This document shows, in pieces, positions 17,821 through 28,761 of a DNA stretch of 64,000 nucleotides; the first letter of the stretch is position 1; every line of letters starts with the position of its first letter. The translations under genes were made by a program, and so were the position numbers. Location of the stretch: positions 212,090 through 276,089 of the forward strand of contig NZ_JAERJR010000003.1 in NCBI RefSeq assembly GCF_018257515.1, in the 5' to 3' direction. Below the pieces are notes generated by a model. It searched no databases and was not told where the DNA came from. It worked only from the letters and a program-made list of their open reading frames with translations. This stretch comes from Tatumella sp. JGM118 (lineage in GTDB: Bacteria > Pseudomonadota > Gammaproteobacteria > Enterobacterales > Enterobacteriaceae).

Positions 17821-18426
17821 ATGCCTAAAGTAGGTATGCAACCCATTCGTCGGCGTCAGCTTATCGATGCCACACTGGAAACTATCAATGATGTCGGGCT
17901 GCATTACGCCACTATTGCACAGATAGCCAAACGCGCCGGTGTTTCAACAGGGATCATCAGTCACTATTTCGGGGATAAAAACGGACTGCTGGAAGCCACG
18001 ATGCGTGACATCACGTCACAGCTTCGGATTGCCGTGCTGAGCCGGTTGAAGCAACTCCCGGCGGCCGATGCCAGTGTTCGTCTGTCGGCGATCGTTGATG
18101 GTAACTTTGATGATACACAGTTGCACAGTGCCGCAATGAAGGCCTGGCTTGATTTCTGGGCCAGCAGTATGCACCAGCCGATGCTGCACCGGTTACAGAT
18201 AGCCAGCAGCCAGCGGCTGCTTTCGACACTGATTGCTGAATTCCGCCGTGAATTGCCCAGGGACAAGGCCAGAATTGCCGGTTACGGATTATCAGCACTT
18301 ATTGACGGGTTATGGCTGCGCGCCGCGCTGAGCGGAAAACCTTTCGACAAGGCGTCAGCGAAAGCGCTTACCACCCAATTCATCCGCCAGCAGCTGGCGG
18401 ACAGAAAATCAACTGACGGAGAATAA
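17821..18426 (+). CDS. betI: TetR-family repressor of the bet genes
   Basis: The 201-residue protein begins [19 protein letters not shown] and carries a TetR helix-turn-helix at about residues 27-60 ([19 protein letters not shown]). It represses betT and betIBA; choline relieves repression in E. coli. GGGAG lies upstream of ATG 17821. It is first in betIBA, with three bases between its stop and betB, so it is translated with the enzymes. A candidate operator is at 17759-17772. Confidence 0.95.
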   Translation: MPKVGMQPIRRRQLIDATLETINDVGLHYATIAQIAKRAGVSTGIISHYFGDKNGLLEATMRDITSQLRIAVLSRLKQLPAADASVRLSAIVDGNFDDTQLHSAAMKAWLDFWASSMHQPMLHRLQIASSQRLLSTLIAEFRRELPRDKARIAGYGLSALIDGLWLRAALSGKPFDKASAKALTTQFIRQQLADRKSTDGE

Positions 18427-18429
18427 ACT

Positions 18430-19902
18430 ATGTCACGATTCGCAGAACAGTTACTGTACATCAACGGGGCCAGTGTGCCCGCACAGAGCGGTTCGACGTT
18501 TCAGACGGTGAACCCCGCCAATGGAGAAGTTCTCGCCACGGTGCATGAAGCCGGCCAGCAGGATGTGGATCTGGCAGTGGCCGCCGCGCGCCGGGGTCAG
18601 AAAATCTGGGCAGCCATGACTGCCGTCGAGCGTTCGCGCATCCTGCGCAAAGCCGTGGATCTGTTGCGTGAACGCAACGACGAACTGGCTGTACTGGAAA
18701 CACTGGATACCGGAAAACCCCTGAGCGAAACTCAGGCGGTCGATATCGTCACCGGGGCGGATGTGCTGGAATATTATGCCGGGCTGGCAACTACCCTTGA
18801 AGGCCAGCAAATCCCGCTGCGGGATACCTCCTTTGCTTATACCCGCCGTGAACCCCTGGGTGTGGTCGCCGGTATCGGTGCCTGGAACTACCCGATCCAG
18901 ATTGCCCTCTGGAAATCTGCCCCGGCGCTGGCTGCGGGTAATGCCATGATCTTCAAACCCAGTGAAGTCACACCGCTGACCGCACTGAAACTGGCCGAAA
19001 TCTATACCGAAGCCGGTGTACCGGATGGCGTCTTCAACGTATTACCGGGTACCGGAGCGGTTACCGGCCAGGCCCTGACTGAACACCCTGGCATCGATAA
19101 AGTCTCCTTTACCGGAGGCGTGGTCAGTGGCCGTAAAGTGATGGCGAACTCTGCCGGCTCTACCCTGAAGGAAGTCACCATGGAACTGGGCGGCAAATCA
19201 CCACTGGTGATTTGTGATGATGCTGACCTGGATCTGGCGGCCGATATTGCCATGATGGCTAACTTTTACAGCTCGGGTCAGGTCTGTACTAACGGCACCC
19301 GTGTCTTCATCCCGTCGGCACTGAAAAAAGAGTTTGAACAAAAGATCCTGACCCGCGTTGCCCGCATCCGTGCCGGTGATCCGCAACAGCCGGATACTAA
19401 CTTCGGACCGCTGGTCAGCTTTGCTCATCGCGATAATGTGCTGCGTTTCATCCGTTCCGGTGTTGAGAATGGTGCCACCCTGCTGTGCGGCGGTGAACCA
19501 CTGACCTCAGCGGGCTTTGACGACGGTGCCTGGGTTGCCCCCACCGTCTTTACCGATTGCACAGATGATATGGAAATTGTCCGTGAAGAGATCTTCGGGC
19601 CGGTGATGTCTATTCTGACCTATGAGAGCGAAGAAGAAGTGATCCGCCGGGCTAATGATACCGATTTTGGTCTGGCGGCAGGCGTCGTCACGCCTTCAAT
19701 CAACCGGGCTCATCGCATTATCCACCAGCTGGAAGCCGGCATTTGCTGGATCAATACCTGGGGAGAGTCCCCGGCAGAAATGCCGGTCGGTGGCTACAAA
19801 CATTCAGGGATTGGCCGCGAAAACGGACAAATGACACTGCAAAGTTATACCCGGGTGAAATCTGTTCAGGTCGAACTGGAAACCTTCCAGTCCGTATTTT
19901 AA
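18430..19902 (+). CDS. betB: Betaine aldehyde dehydrogenase
   Basis: The 490-residue enzyme oxidises betaine aldehyde to glycine betaine with NAD(P). Its length equals that of E. coli BetB, and catalytic residues fall at the same numbers: Glu252 in MELGGKSP and Cys286 in [10 protein letters not shown]. The [15 protein letters not shown] stretch (148-162) is typical. It is the middle gene of betIBA, 3 bases after betI and 22 bases before the chosen betA start. Cytoplasmic. Together with BetA it turns choline into the osmoprotectant glycine betaine. Confidence 0.97.
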   Translation: MSRFAEQLLYINGASVPAQSGSTFQTVNPANGEVLATVHEAGQQDVDLAVAAARRGQKIWAAMTAVERSRILRKAVDLLRERNDELAVLETLDTGKPLSETQAVDIVTGADVLEYYAGLATTLEGQQIPLRDTSFAYTRREPLGVVAGIGAWNYPIQIALWKSAPALAAGNAMIFKPSEVTPLTALKLAEIYTEAGVPDGVFNVLPGTGAVTGQALTEHPGIDKVSFTGGVVSGRKVMANSAGSTLKEVTMELGGKSPLVICDDADLDLAADIAMMANFYSSGQVCTNGTRVFIPSALKKEFEQKILTRVARIRAGDPQQPDTNFGPLVSFAHRDNVLRFIRSGVENGATLLCGGEPLTSAGFDDGAWVAPTVFTDCTDDMEIVREEIFGPVMSILTYESEEEVIRRANDTDFGLAAGVVTPSINRAHRIIHQLEAGICWINTWGESPAEMPVGGYKHSGIGRENGQMTLQSYTRVKSVQVELETFQSVF

Positions 19903-19924
19903 ACACTCAGCCTGAGGAATGATG

Positions 19925-21604
19925 ATGGAATTTGATTATATTGTTATCGGTGCCGGTTCTGCCGGCAACGTACTGGCTACCCGCCTTACCGAAGACAGCA
20001 ATGTGAAAGTCTTACTGCTGGAAGCGGGCGGCCCTGACTATCGTGCCGATTTCCGCACTCAGATGCCGGCGGCACTGGCCTACCCGTTGCAGGGTAAGCG
20101 TTATAACTGGGCCTATGAAACTGACCCGGAACCGCATATGAATAACCGCCGCATGGAGTGCGGACGCGGCAAAGGCCTCGGCGGCTCCTCCCTGATCAAC
20201 GGCATGTGCTATATCCGCGGTAATGCGATGGACCTGGAAAACTGGGCTAAAGCACCGGGACTGGAAAACTGGACCTATGCGGACTGCCTGCCCTACTACC
20301 GTAAGGCGGAAACCCGCGATATCGGCCCGAACGATTATCACGGCGGTGAAGGCCCGGTCAGTGTCGCCACCCCGAAAGCGGATAAAAACCCGTTATTCGA
20401 CGCCATGGTTGAAGCCGGTGTACAGGCAGGTTACCCGCGGACGGATGATCTGAATGGTTTCCAGCAGGAAGGTTTCGGCCCGATGGACCGTACCGTGACT
20501 AAAAACGGCCGCCGCTCCAGTACCGCGCGCGGATACCTGGATCAGGCCAAACAACGCAGTAATCTGACCATTGTGACCCACGCCACGACGGACCGTATTC
20601 TGTTTGAAGGTAAGCGGGCCATCGCCGTGGAATATCTGCAGGGGGACAATAAAACCCCTGTCCGGGCCACCGCACGCAAAGAAGTGCTGCTGTCTGCCGG
20701 GGCCATCGCGTCACCGCAGATCCTGCAACGTTCCGGCGTCGGCCCTGCAGAGTTACTGAAAAAATTCAATATTCCGCTGGTTCACGATTTACCCGGGGTC
20801 GGGGAAAATCTGCAGGACCATCTGGAAATGTATCTGCAATATGAATGTAAAGAGCCGGTTTCTTTGTATCCGGCACTGAAATGGTGGAATCAGCCGAAGA
20901 TTGGCGCTGAATGGATGTTTAACGGTACCGGCATCGGTGCCAGTAACCAGTTTGAGGCCGGCGGATTTATCCGCAGCCGCGAAGAGTTTACCTGGCCGAA
21001 CATCCAGTACCATTTTCTGCCGGTGGCGATTAACTACAACGGCACCAATGCCATTGAAGCCCACGGCTTCCAGTGTCATGTCGGTTCCATGCGTTCTCCG
21101 AGCCGCGGTCGTGTCCAGCTTAAATCACGCGATCCCCATGAGCATCCGTCGATTCTGTTTAACTACATGTCTCATGATCAGGACTGGCAGGAATTTCGTG
21201 ACTGTATCCGCCTGACCCGTGAGATCATCAATCAGCCGGCGCTGGATAAATATCGCGGCAAAGAACTGAGCCCGGGCATGGACTGCCAGAGCGATGAACA
21301 GCTGGATGAGTTTGTACGTAACCATGCGGAAACGGCTTACCACCCTTGCGGAACCTGTAAAATGGGTAACGATGAGATGGCAGTGGTTGATGCCGCAGGC
21401 CGGGTCCACGGGCTTGAGGGACTGCGTGTGGTCGATGCGTCGATCATGCCCGAAATTGTCACGGGTAACCTGAACGCTACCACCATCATGATCGGTGAGA
21501 AGATGGCCGACATCATTCGTGGTCGTCAGCCACTGCCACGCAGCACCGCGCCGTACTTTATCGCGGGTGATGCTCCGGCACGCACGGCACCGTTACGTAA
21601 GTAA
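19925..21604 (+). CDS. betA: Choline dehydrogenase
   Basis: The 559-residue GMC-family flavoprotein oxidises choline to betaine aldehyde (and can go on to betaine), passing electrons to the membrane respiratory chain. The FAD-binding GAGSAG motif is at residues 9-14, followed by the GMC signature [15 protein letters not shown], and the catalytic His is in [10 protein letters not shown]. Three ATG codons in a row are possible starts (19919, 19922, 19925); the third is best spaced from GAGGA (19914-19918) and matches the family N-terminus (xFDYIxIGAGSAG). Last gene of betIBA and followed by a clear terminator. Confidence 0.96.
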   Translation: MEFDYIVIGAGSAGNVLATRLTEDSNVKVLLLEAGGPDYRADFRTQMPAALAYPLQGKRYNWAYETDPEPHMNNRRMECGRGKGLGGSSLINGMCYIRGNAMDLENWAKAPGLENWTYADCLPYYRKAETRDIGPNDYHGGEGPVSVATPKADKNPLFDAMVEAGVQAGYPRTDDLNGFQQEGFGPMDRTVTKNGRRSSTARGYLDQAKQRSNLTIVTHATTDRILFEGKRAIAVEYLQGDNKTPVRATARKEVLLSAGAIASPQILQRSGVGPAELLKKFNIPLVHDLPGVGENLQDHLEMYLQYECKEPVSLYPALKWWNQPKIGAEWMFNGTGIGASNQFEAGGFIRSREEFTWPNIQYHFLPVAINYNGTNAIEAHGFQCHVGSMRSPSRGRVQLKSRDPHEHPSILFNYMSHDQDWQEFRDCIRLTREIINQPALDKYRGKELSPGMDCQSDEQLDEFVRNHAETAYHPCGTCKMGNDEMAVVDAAGRVHGLEGLRVVDASIMPEIVTGNLNATTIMIGEKMADIIRGRQPLPRSTAPYFIAGDAPARTAPLRK

Positions 21605-21624
21605 TCTGATAAGATCTTCCCTGC

Positions 21625-21651
21625 GGGGCAGCCATGGCTGCCCCTTTTTTT
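21625..21651 (+). terminator. Intrinsic terminator of betIBA
   Basis: GGGGCAG / CTGCCCC (21625-21631 and 21638-21644) around CCATGG, followed by seven T residues. It lies 20 bases after the betA stop. Confidence 0.93.
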
Positions 21652-21747
21652 GGTCTTCTGTCGGTTTTTTCTTCAGGTTTTGTCAATTTCACCTCTTTTC
21701 AGCAATATTCATTTACATCCCTTTACCTGAAAAATGAAAGACGCCAT

Positions 21748-21778
21748 AATGAGAATTATCATGATAATAATTCTCATT
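21748..21778. promoter_or_regulatory. Fur box upstream of fiu
   Basis: The 31-bp stretch is a nearly perfect palindrome built of GAGAATTATCATGATAAT followed by AATTCTC, flanked by AAT and ATT. It contains overlapping 19-bp Fur sites (GATAATGATAATCATTATC type). It lies 28 bases before the fiu start, where bound Fe-Fur would block transcription. Confidence 0.92.
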
Positions 21779-21806
21779 ACATTTAGCATTTGCGGAGACC
21801 TTTCGT

Positions 21807-24137
21807 TTGAAACCTGATTCCAATATTTCACCGGCTTTCCCTGTCTCAGGCACACTGACCATTTTCGCCAGTCTGTGTGTCGGCCTTTCTGCACCCGCGA
21901 TGTCAGCCACTGAGACCGCATTAACCCCACCGACGCCTGTCGCCGGAAGCCCGAAAAAAGCCTCTGCCCCGGACGAGACCCTGGTGGTCAAAGGCACCTT
22001 ACCGTCGCTTTACCTGCCACAGACACTGTCTGACCCGAAATTTACCCGCCCGCTGGCTGACACCACACGGACGGTCACGGTCATTCCGCAACAGGTGATG
22101 CAGGAGCAGCAGGCCACGACCCTGACGGATGCGCTGAAAAACGTCGCCGGGGCCGGGGCATTTTTTGCCGGGGAAAACGGCAGTACCTCGACCGGAGATA
22201 CGATTTATATGCGCGGCATCGATACGTCGTCCAGTATTTATCTGGACGGGATCCGCGATATCAGCACCACGACCCGCGACACCTTCAACACCGAGAGCGT
22301 TGAAGTCATTAAAGGGGCTTCCGGGTCGGATTATGGCCGCAGCGCCCCGTCCGGGTCCATCAACCGGATTTCCAAACAGCCACTGGCAGGAACCTCTGTC
22401 GCAGGATCGGTGAGCTATGGCAGTGGTTCTGAACGACGTGCCACCGTCGACTATAATCAGATGATTAATGATACGACCGCTTTTCGTGTCAACATGATGG
22501 GTGACAAAGGTCATAGCAATACCCGTAATAATATCAGCCATGAAAAGTATGGGATTGCCCCTTCAATAGCTTTCGGACTGGATACGCCAACGCGGCTCTA
22601 TCTGGATTATGAACATGTACATCAACACAACACTCCGGATGGCGGTATCCCGACGATCGGTCTGCCGGGCTATACCGCCCCGGCAGGCTTTGCAGCACTG
22701 AATAGCAGCGGGAAGGTCAACACCCACAATTATTACGGCACGGACTCTGATTTTGATATTTCCGACAGTGATACCGCGACCCTGCGTTTCGAACATGATT
22801 TTTCTGACAACACGACGCTGCGTAACACCACCCGCTGGTCAGAGACACGTCAGAAATATTTACTGACGTCGATTATGGGCGGAAACACCCAGATCACGAC
22901 CCACGGCTCCGCCTCTGCGGGTGACTGGGACTGGGCGCGACTGATCAACACCAAAGATGCTCTGAACAAGATAGTCACTAACCAGACCAATCTGACCTCC
23001 CGTTTTTCCACCGGGGCCGTGAGCCACGATATCAGTACCGGGGTAGAAGTGACGCGGGAAACACAGGTCAACTACGGTGTGAAATCTCTGACGGCACCGG
23101 CGGTGAATATCTATCATCCCGACAGTGATGTTTCCATTGGCGGACTGACCCCGACCGGGGCCGATGCGCGGGGAACGACCGATACCTTTGGCGTGTATGC
23201 CTTTGATACCTTACAGGTCACACCAGCGTTCGAGCTGAACGGAGGTGTCCGACTGGACAGTTACCGTACCCGCTATAGCGCCTTATCGGTCTGCGGAGGA
23301 ACAGGACGCGGTGCCGTCAGTTGTCCGGCAGGAGTCTCTGCCGGGACACCGGTATCGACGGTAGACACCGCCAAAAGCGGTAAACTGTTTAACTGGAAAG
23401 CCGGTGCCCTGTATCATCTGACCCCGCAGGGGAACGTCTATATTAACTATGGCGTTTCACAGCAACCTCCGGGCGGCAGCAACTTCCAGCTGGCCGAAAG
23501 CGGAAGCGGCAACAGTGCGAACCGTACCGACTTCCAGCCACAAAAAACCGCGACGGCAGAAGTAGGCACCAAGTGGAGCCTGTTTGATGACACCCTGTTA
23601 CTGAGCGGTGCACTGTTCCGTACCGATATCCGTAATGAAGTGACCCAGGACCCGATCACGCTCGACTATGTCCAGACCGGGCGCAAGCGCGTACAGGGAT
23701 ACGAACTGACTGCCAGCGGTAATCTGACCGATAAATGGCATCTGATGATGGGCTATACCCTGCAGAATGCCGTCGTCGAAGAAGGCAGTACTGTCAGTAA
23801 TGACGGGTCCTCTGCGCTGAGTTATACCCCGAAACATGCATTCACCTCCTGGACGACCTATCAGCTGACCGATAAGCTGCTGGCCGGGGCCGGGGCCCGC
23901 TATGTGGGCAGCATGCATCGCGGGTCCGATGGTGCGGCAGGAACACCGGATAAAGTTGATAATTACTGGGTCGCCGACGCCATGGCCGGCTACCGTGTGA
24001 ACAATAATTTGGATCTGCAACTGAACGTCTATAACGTCTTTAATACCCATTATGTGGCGTCCATAAACAAAAGCGGCTACCGGTACTTCCCGGGCGCAGA
24101 GCGCAGCTGGATGCTGACCGCCAACGTTCATTTCTGA
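21807..24137 (+). CDS. fiu: TonB-dependent catecholate siderophore receptor Fiu
   Basis: A 776-residue outer-membrane receptor, similar to E. coli Fiu along its whole length. A signal peptide ends near residue 33 (LSAPAMSA), the TonB box ETLVV is at 57-61, then the plug domain ([11 protein letters not shown] to [14 protein letters not shown]) and a 22-strand barrel ending in NVHF with a terminal Phe. Shared stretches include [19 protein letters not shown] and [11 protein letters not shown]. It takes up iron bound to catechol monomers such as dihydroxybenzoylserine. The start is TTG 21807 with GGAGA nine bases upstream. A Fur box precedes it, and piuC follows after 49 bases. Confidence 0.95.
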   Translation: MKPDSNISPAFPVSGTLTIFASLCVGLSAPAMSATETALTPPTPVAGSPKKASAPDETLVVKGTLPSLYLPQTLSDPKFTRPLADTTRTVTVIPQQVMQEQQATTLTDALKNVAGAGAFFAGENGSTSTGDTIYMRGIDTSSSIYLDGIRDISTTTRDTFNTESVEVIKGASGSDYGRSAPSGSINRISKQPLAGTSVAGSVSYGSGSERRATVDYNQMINDTTAFRVNMMGDKGHSNTRNNISHEKYGIAPSIAFGLDTPTRLYLDYEHVHQHNTPDGGIPTIGLPGYTAPAGFAALNSSGKVNTHNYYGTDSDFDISDSDTATLRFEHDFSDNTTLRNTTRWSETRQKYLLTSIMGGNTQITTHGSASAGDWDWARLINTKDALNKIVTNQTNLTSRFSTGAVSHDISTGVEVTRETQVNYGVKSLTAPAVNIYHPDSDVSIGGLTPTGADARGTTDTFGVYAFDTLQVTPAFELNGGVRLDSYRTRYSALSVCGGTGRGAVSCPAGVSAGTPVSTVDTAKSGKLFNWKAGALYHLTPQGNVYINYGVSQQPPGGSNFQLAESGSGNSANRTDFQPQKTATAEVGTKWSLFDDTLLLSGALFRTDIRNEVTQDPITLDYVQTGRKRVQGYELTASGNLTDKWHLMMGYTLQNAVVEEGSTVSNDGSSALSYTPKHAFTSWTTYQLTDKLLAGAGARYVGSMHRGSDGAAGTPDKVDNYWVADAMAGYRVNNNLDLQLNVYNVFNTHYVASINKSGYRYFPGAERSWMLTANVHF

Positions 24138-24186
24138 TCCCCGACATGCCGCAGCCTGGCTGCGGCATCTTTGCAGGAACCTGTTT

Positions 24187-24861
24187 ATGATGCAAAAAAT
24201 CTCCGGCCTGCTCAGCCCGGACGAAGTCAGACTGATCCGTAATAAACTGGCGGTCAGCCCCTGGGTCGATGGCCGGGCCACCACCGGCCATCTGGGGGCT
24301 GAGGTCAAGTCTAACCAGCAGGTCGATACCGCCAGCCATGAATGGCAGGAGTTACAACGTTTTGTGCTGGATAAACTCAACAGCCACCCGCAGTTTTTCT
24401 CGGCCACTCTGCCGGTCAATATTTCCAGCCCGCTATTCAACCGTTACCGCGAAGGGGGCACCTACGGGTTTCATGTCGACGGGGCCGTGCGGCGTGAAGG
24501 CAACGCCTGGCTGAGAACAGACATTTCCGCCACCTTATTTCTCTCAGACCCGGACAGTTATCAGGGCGGAGAACTGGTGATCAAGGATACCTATGGCGAG
24601 CACCGGGTCAGATTACCCGCGGGAGACCTGGTGCTCTACCCCTCCGGCAGTTTGCATTGTGTGACACCGGTGACGTCCGGAGAGCGCCTGGCCTCCTTTA
24701 TGTGGATCCAGTCGATGATCCGTGATGAAAACAAACGTGCCATGCTGATCTCTCTCGATGAAAACATCCGCACTCTGCAACAAAACGCAGAAGCCCCGGC
24801 GGTCGGTGTTTCGTTACTGCATCTGTACCATAACCTGTTGCGCGAGTGGACAGGACAGTAA
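24187..24861 (+). CDS. piuC: PKHD-type Fe(II)/2-oxoglutarate hydroxylase PiuC (YbiX)
   Basis: The 224-residue protein matches E. coli YbiX. It has the iron-binding triad His96-x-Asp98 in YGFHVDGAV and His157 in SLHCVTPV, with 2-oxoglutarate-binding Arg167 in GERLAS. It is cytoplasmic. Its substrate is unproven; the constant pairing with fiu-type receptors suggests modification of a siderophore or of a protein in iron uptake. It is 49 bases downstream of fiu and should share its Fur-controlled promoter. The start ATGATG at 24187 fits the family N-terminus. Confidence 0.94.
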   Translation: MMQKISGLLSPDEVRLIRNKLAVSPWVDGRATTGHLGAEVKSNQQVDTASHEWQELQRFVLDKLNSHPQFFSATLPVNISSPLFNRYREGGTYGFHVDGAVRREGNAWLRTDISATLFLSDPDSYQGGELVIKDTYGEHRVRLPAGDLVLYPSGSLHCVTPVTSGERLASFMWIQSMIRDENKRAMLISLDENIRTLQQNAEAPAVGVSLLHLYHNLLREWTGQ

Positions 24862-24981
24862 CAACGCTTATCTTTGGTCTGAAAAATGAGCCACCCGGCG
24901 TGTAATCAAGCAGAGTACTGTTGTCGCCATTCGCTGCATGGTATGTTGTGCCCTTGTACCAGGCTATTCAGGCAGACCAGA

Positions 24982-26082
24982 ATGACAAAACAACGTGTAG
25001 GAATTATTTTTGGTGGGAAATCGGCTGAGCATGAAGTCTCATTACAGTCAGCCAAAAATATCATTGATGCTATTGATAAAACAAAATTTGAAGTTGTGCT
25101 TCTGGGGATTAATAAGCAGGGATACTGGCAACTGAATGAGCAGTCTGATTTCTTACTGCATGCTAATGACCCTCAGCATATTGCGCTTAACCGTTCGGCC
25201 CGCGAGGTCGCCCTGGTTCCCGGTAAGGAGCAGCAACAGTTAATTGAGCGTGACGTACTGGCACCTGTGCCGCAGGTCGATGTCATCTTCCCGATTGTCC
25301 ACGGCACGCTGGGTGAAGACGGTTCTCTTCAGGGGCTGCTGCGGATGGCAAACCTGCCCTTTGTCGGCTCCGGCGTCCTCGGCTCCGCGGTCAGCATGGA
25401 TAAAGAAGTCACTAAACGCCTGTTACGGGATGCCGGATTACAGGTTGCACCTTTCATTACCGCTTACCGTAACCGCCAGCAGGAGATCGATCCGGCTGCG
25501 GTGATCGCAGAGCTGGGGCTGCCCCTGTTCGTAAAACCGGCGAACCAGGGCTCTTCTGTCGGGGTCAGTAAAGTTCACCATGCCGGCGAATTACTGCCTG
25601 CGTTAGAAGAAGCGTTCCGCTATGACCGTAAGGTGCTGATCGAGACCGGCATTGTCGGACGTGAAATCGAATGTGCTGTGCTCGGCAACGACCAGCCTGA
25701 AGCCAGCCACTGCGGTGAAATCGTGCTCAGTGATGAGTTTTACTCTTATCAGACCAAGTACATTAATGAGCAAGGCGCACAGGTGGTCGTACCGGCAGAG
25801 ATATCCCCGGATGCCGATAGCCGTATCCGTGAAATCGCACTGCAGGCGTTTCAGGCACTTGAATGTTGTGGCATGGCGCGTGTCGATGTATTCCTGACAC
25901 CGGAAAACCAGGTTATTATCAACGAAATCAATACATTACCTGGCTTCACCAATATCAGCATGTACCCTAAACTCTGGCAGGCCAGTGGTCTCGGGTACAG
26001 TGAGTTGATCACCCGGTTGATTGAACTGGCGTTTGAACGTTATGACCAGGATAAACAAATGACAGCGGCCTTTGACCACTAA
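24982..26082 (+). CDS. ddlA: D-alanine--D-alanine ligase A
   Basis: The 366-residue ATP-grasp enzyme joins two D-alanines for peptidoglycan precursors. The start [20 protein letters not shown] at 24982 matches DdlA; an earlier in-frame start at 24886 adds unrelated residues. Signatures are [27 protein letters not shown] and the C-terminal [20 protein letters not shown]. It stands alone; its 3' end overlaps the stop of the convergent diguanylate cyclase gene by four bases. The length (about 364 in E. coli) and GEDGSLQG type favour DdlA over DdlB. Confidence 0.95.
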   Translation: MTKQRVGIIFGGKSAEHEVSLQSAKNIIDAIDKTKFEVVLLGINKQGYWQLNEQSDFLLHANDPQHIALNRSAREVALVPGKEQQQLIERDVLAPVPQVDVIFPIVHGTLGEDGSLQGLLRMANLPFVGSGVLGSAVSMDKEVTKRLLRDAGLQVAPFITAYRNRQQEIDPAAVIAELGLPLFVKPANQGSSVGVSKVHHAGELLPALEEAFRYDRKVLIETGIVGREIECAVLGNDQPEASHCGEIVLSDEFYSYQTKYINEQGAQVVVPAEISPDADSRIREIALQAFQALECCGMARVDVFLTPENQVIINEINTLPGFTNISMYPKLWQASGLGYSELITRLIELAFERYDQDKQMTAAFDH

Positions 26083-27503
26083 TCGATGTCAGGTTCCCCC
26101 GGTCTGGCAGGCTCCTGCCAGACCGGAGTTGTCCGGTTTCTGCCACTACGTTTTGAACTATACAGATGACTGTCCGCCACGCTGACCAGACGGTTCATTA
26201 CTGTGGTCCAGTTCTTGTCCTCACCGGCAATTTCCAGCGCAGTGCCCAGGCTGACCGACACAGGAATTTCTCCCTGTACTACGGTAAAAGGCTCACCGGA
26301 GACGGCCAGGCGTAAAGCCTCAGCCTGCCGGTATAATCGGGGTTCATCACATTCAAACAGAACCACAGCAAACTCCTCACCACCAAAGCGTGACAGTCTG
26401 GCCGACGGGACTACCGATCCCGCCAGACGGCGACTGATTTCCCGTAATACCAAATCACCGCCATCATGGCCGTAGTTATCATTGATCTGCTTAAAGAAAT
26501 CCACGTCCAGCAGGATCAACCCCATCGTCTTACCGGGGCGGAAAGGCTGTCGGGTCAGGCTGTCGAATAATCCGGCCCGCGAGAGCAGGCGGGTCAGGAA
26601 ATCGTAATTAGCACGCGTCGCCAGTTGCCGGTTTAACTCCCGAATAGCCTCCAGACTGACCGCTACCATATAAGGCGTCAGTGCCAGCGCCGCAATCCCG
26701 AGACGTACCGAAATCAGCGGTGTCACCGCCGAAGGTAAAAAGCCGGAACTGACGCGGATAATATTCATATAAATCAGCATGATTTCAGCCACACCGGTCA
26801 GGCACGTCATCAGACAGGTCACGGAAATCGGTAACACCAGTGCACACCAGATAAGCCCGGGCAGGGGGAGCGCCAGGCTACCCGGCCCGCCCAGCATAAT
26901 GGCGGCGGCTAATAACAGGATCACCGACCCTATCGGTAACAAAGAATGCAGACGCCAGTGATAGTCGCTTTTCCGATAAAACGTCAGGATCAGGGGTAAT
27001 AACAGCAGGCCGGTCGAAAACTGTTCACTGCTCCAGTCGCCGGCAGACAGCATAAACGCGATCCCGCTATTGATCCCCCCCGAGGCCAGTGCCCCCCAGA
27101 GACCGCAGGCCAATGCCGCCAGCAAACAGACGGGGAAAATCAGCATAATATGACGAATATTGGCTTTCCCCTGCAAATAAGGCGGGTAACGGTTCAGGGC
27201 ACAGGAGGCGATAAGAATAAAAATAATATTTGCGATATTGATCGTAAACGATTCCATCGCCCACCCGGAAAAAAGTACATCGTTGGCCACCATACCGCCA
27301 TAACACCACAGATAGTTCAGCGGCGTGTGCAGCCAGGGCTTACGGATAAATAACCCTGCAATGACCGCATTGACTATCCAGAACAGCGATAACACCATCG
27401 GCAAACGCAAATGGCTGCCGATAGCGCATAAGAAGGCGGTTAAGAAAAAAATGACCAGTCCGTTGGCAACGGTATTTTTTTCACGGAATACCCGAAATGT
27501 CAT
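26079..27503 (-). CDS. Membrane-bound diguanylate cyclase (MASE1-like sensor plus GGDEF)
   Basis: The 474-residue protein has an N-terminal membrane sensor of about eight segments (residues 12-285, MASE1-like in length and pattern), a short linker and a GGDEF domain from about 298. The catalytic motif is GGEEF at 374-378 and the metal-binding Asp is in [14 protein letters not shown], so it should make cyclic-di-GMP. The product-inhibition site RxxD, expected five residues before GGEEF, reads VPSA, so feedback control is probably absent. It is a lone gene convergent with ddlA. The signal is unknown. Confidence 0.9.
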   Translation of the reverse strand: MTFRVFREKNTVANGLVIFFLTAFLCAIGSHLRLPMVLSLFWIVNAVIAGLFIRKPWLHTPLNYLWCYGGMVANDVLFSGWAMESFTINIANIIFILIASCALNRYPPYLQGKANIRHIMLIFPVCLLAALACGLWGALASGGINSGIAFMLSAGDWSSEQFSTGLLLLPLILTFYRKSDYHWRLHSLLPIGSVILLLAAAIMLGGPGSLALPLPGLIWCALVLPISVTCLMTCLTGVAEIMLIYMNIIRVSSGFLPSAVTPLISVRLGIAALALTPYMVAVSLEAIRELNRQLATRANYDFLTRLLSRAGLFDSLTRQPFRPGKTMGLILLDVDFFKQINDNYGHDGGDLVLREISRRLAGSVVPSARLSRFGGEEFAVVLFECDEPRLYRQAEALRLAVSGEPFTVVQGEIPVSVSLGTALEIAGEDKNWTTVMNRLVSVADSHLYSSKRSGRNRTTPVWQEPARPGEPDID

Positions 27504-27811
27504 GACTTACTACCCCAGGCGGTGCCTGCTCGTGTCTTCATAAACCGGGATCCCTGCGGCCCCGGTTAGGTGTGTCTCAGCGGACCACGCAGATAAAGAC
27601 CACCCGGAAATCAGCAGAACGTAATGACCTGCCTGAAGGTAAAACCGCAGTCAACCGAAACATACACCGCACAATCGGGTGTGCGATGACAGGCGTTCAG
27701 TGTCAGGGTTCTGATGACGGAGCGACGGATGTTGGATGAAGTTAGGAATTTTACTGCACCGGAGGAGGCTTTGACAGAGTGAATATCGGTCGGTGGCCGG
27801 ATTTAATCGTG
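27504..27811. other. Gene-free intergenic region upstream of the diguanylate cyclase
   Basis: No convincing reading frame is seen in the 349 bases between the diguanylate cyclase start and the phosphatase stop. It holds a small hairpin CGCACA / TGTGCG (27668-27685) and the promoter region of the cyclase, which I cannot place precisely. The phosphatase terminator occupies the right end. Confidence 0.5.
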
Positions 27812-27835
27812 AAAAGGCGCCCCGCAGAGGGCGCC
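27812..27835 (-). terminator. Intrinsic terminator after the acid phosphatase gene
   Basis: GGCGCCC / GGGCGCC (27816-27822 and 27829-27835) around a six-base loop; on the minus strand it is followed by TTTT. It lies 18 bases past the stop. Confidence 0.8.
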
Positions 27836-27852
27836 CGCTTAACGCTTAATCT

Positions 27853-28650
27853 TTATTTTCCGTCCCATGCACGCAAATGCTGCTCACGGACATCGATTTT
27901 TTGCTGGTCGGTCAGAGAGTTATAGCCGGGAGCCATTCCGCTCTCCCAGTCACCGTACTCTGCGTTGGGCAGAATAATAAAACGGGTACCAAACAACTGA
28001 TGATTACTGCTGACAAAGTTACGGCGCTCAGCATTCCCTTTATGCCAGGTCGCCCCGCCAAAGTCATTGAGGTTATCACCGATATACAGCACCACATTCG
28101 CCCCGGATTGGGTGATCTGATCAAAACGGGCCTGCTTATTAGACGAACCGGTACTCAGGAACACGGTTTTTTCGTTCACACCAGGAAAGCCCAGTGCCTG
28201 CATATTTTCGACGGTGGCCTGATAGTCTTTCTGATCACGGTTAGAGACATAGAACACCGTACCGCCATGACTGTCGACATAGCGGGCAAACTCTACCGCC
28301 CCCGGGATAGCACGGGCTTGCTTCGCCTGTGTCCAGGCAGACCAGGTCGCATCACTGAAAGATTTGCCATTCTTCGCCTGCCAGGCCGAATAGGCGCTGT
28401 TATCCAGCATGGTTTCATCCAGATCAACAATCACCGCTTTCGGTTTACCGGTCAGCGAGGAGGCATGATCGAACGCGGCCGTGGCTGCATTGAATGCCTG
28501 CCAGGTCAGTGCCTGATATTCACCGGATTGCTGCATCCAGTTTACCGCAGTCACCGTCTGGTCATTGAGTCGTTGTTGTGTGTTTTGCGCACAGCCGGAT
28601 AGTCCAAGAACTACCAGCGCAGGTAAGGTTAAAAGCCAGCGCTTTTTCAT
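27853..28650 (-). CDS. 5'-nucleotidase/acid phosphatase lipoprotein, e(P4) family
   Basis: The 265-residue protein is a HAD-type phosphatase anchored in the outer membrane. A lipoprotein signal ends in LSGC with lipidated Cys20. The HAD motif DLDETMLD gives nucleophile Asp76 and acid Asp78; YVSNRDQKDY and YIGDNLNDF complete the active site. In Haemophilus, e(P4) strips phosphate from NMN and other nucleotides in the periplasm so the nucleoside can be imported; the same role is likely here. It is a single gene with its own terminator, divergent from a laccase-domain gene. Confidence 0.9.
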   Translation of the reverse strand: MKKRWLLTLPALVVLGLSGCAQNTQQRLNDQTVTAVNWMQQSGEYQALTWQAFNAATAAFDHASSLTGKPKAVIVDLDETMLDNSAYSAWQAKNGKSFSDATWSAWTQAKQARAIPGAVEFARYVDSHGGTVFYVSNRDQKDYQATVENMQALGFPGVNEKTVFLSTGSSNKQARFDQITQSGANVVLYIGDNLNDFGGATWHKGNAERRNFVSSNHQLFGTRFIILPNAEYGDWESGMAPGYNSLTDQQKIDVREQHLRAWDGK

Positions 28651-28761
28651 TTAATTTCCTCATCTTATTGTTAATATTCAATCATTGACCCCGTAAGGAC
28701 TATCGCAGTATCTTCACTATAAATGCAATCGCTGGATGAAATTATTCAACAGGAAATGCCT

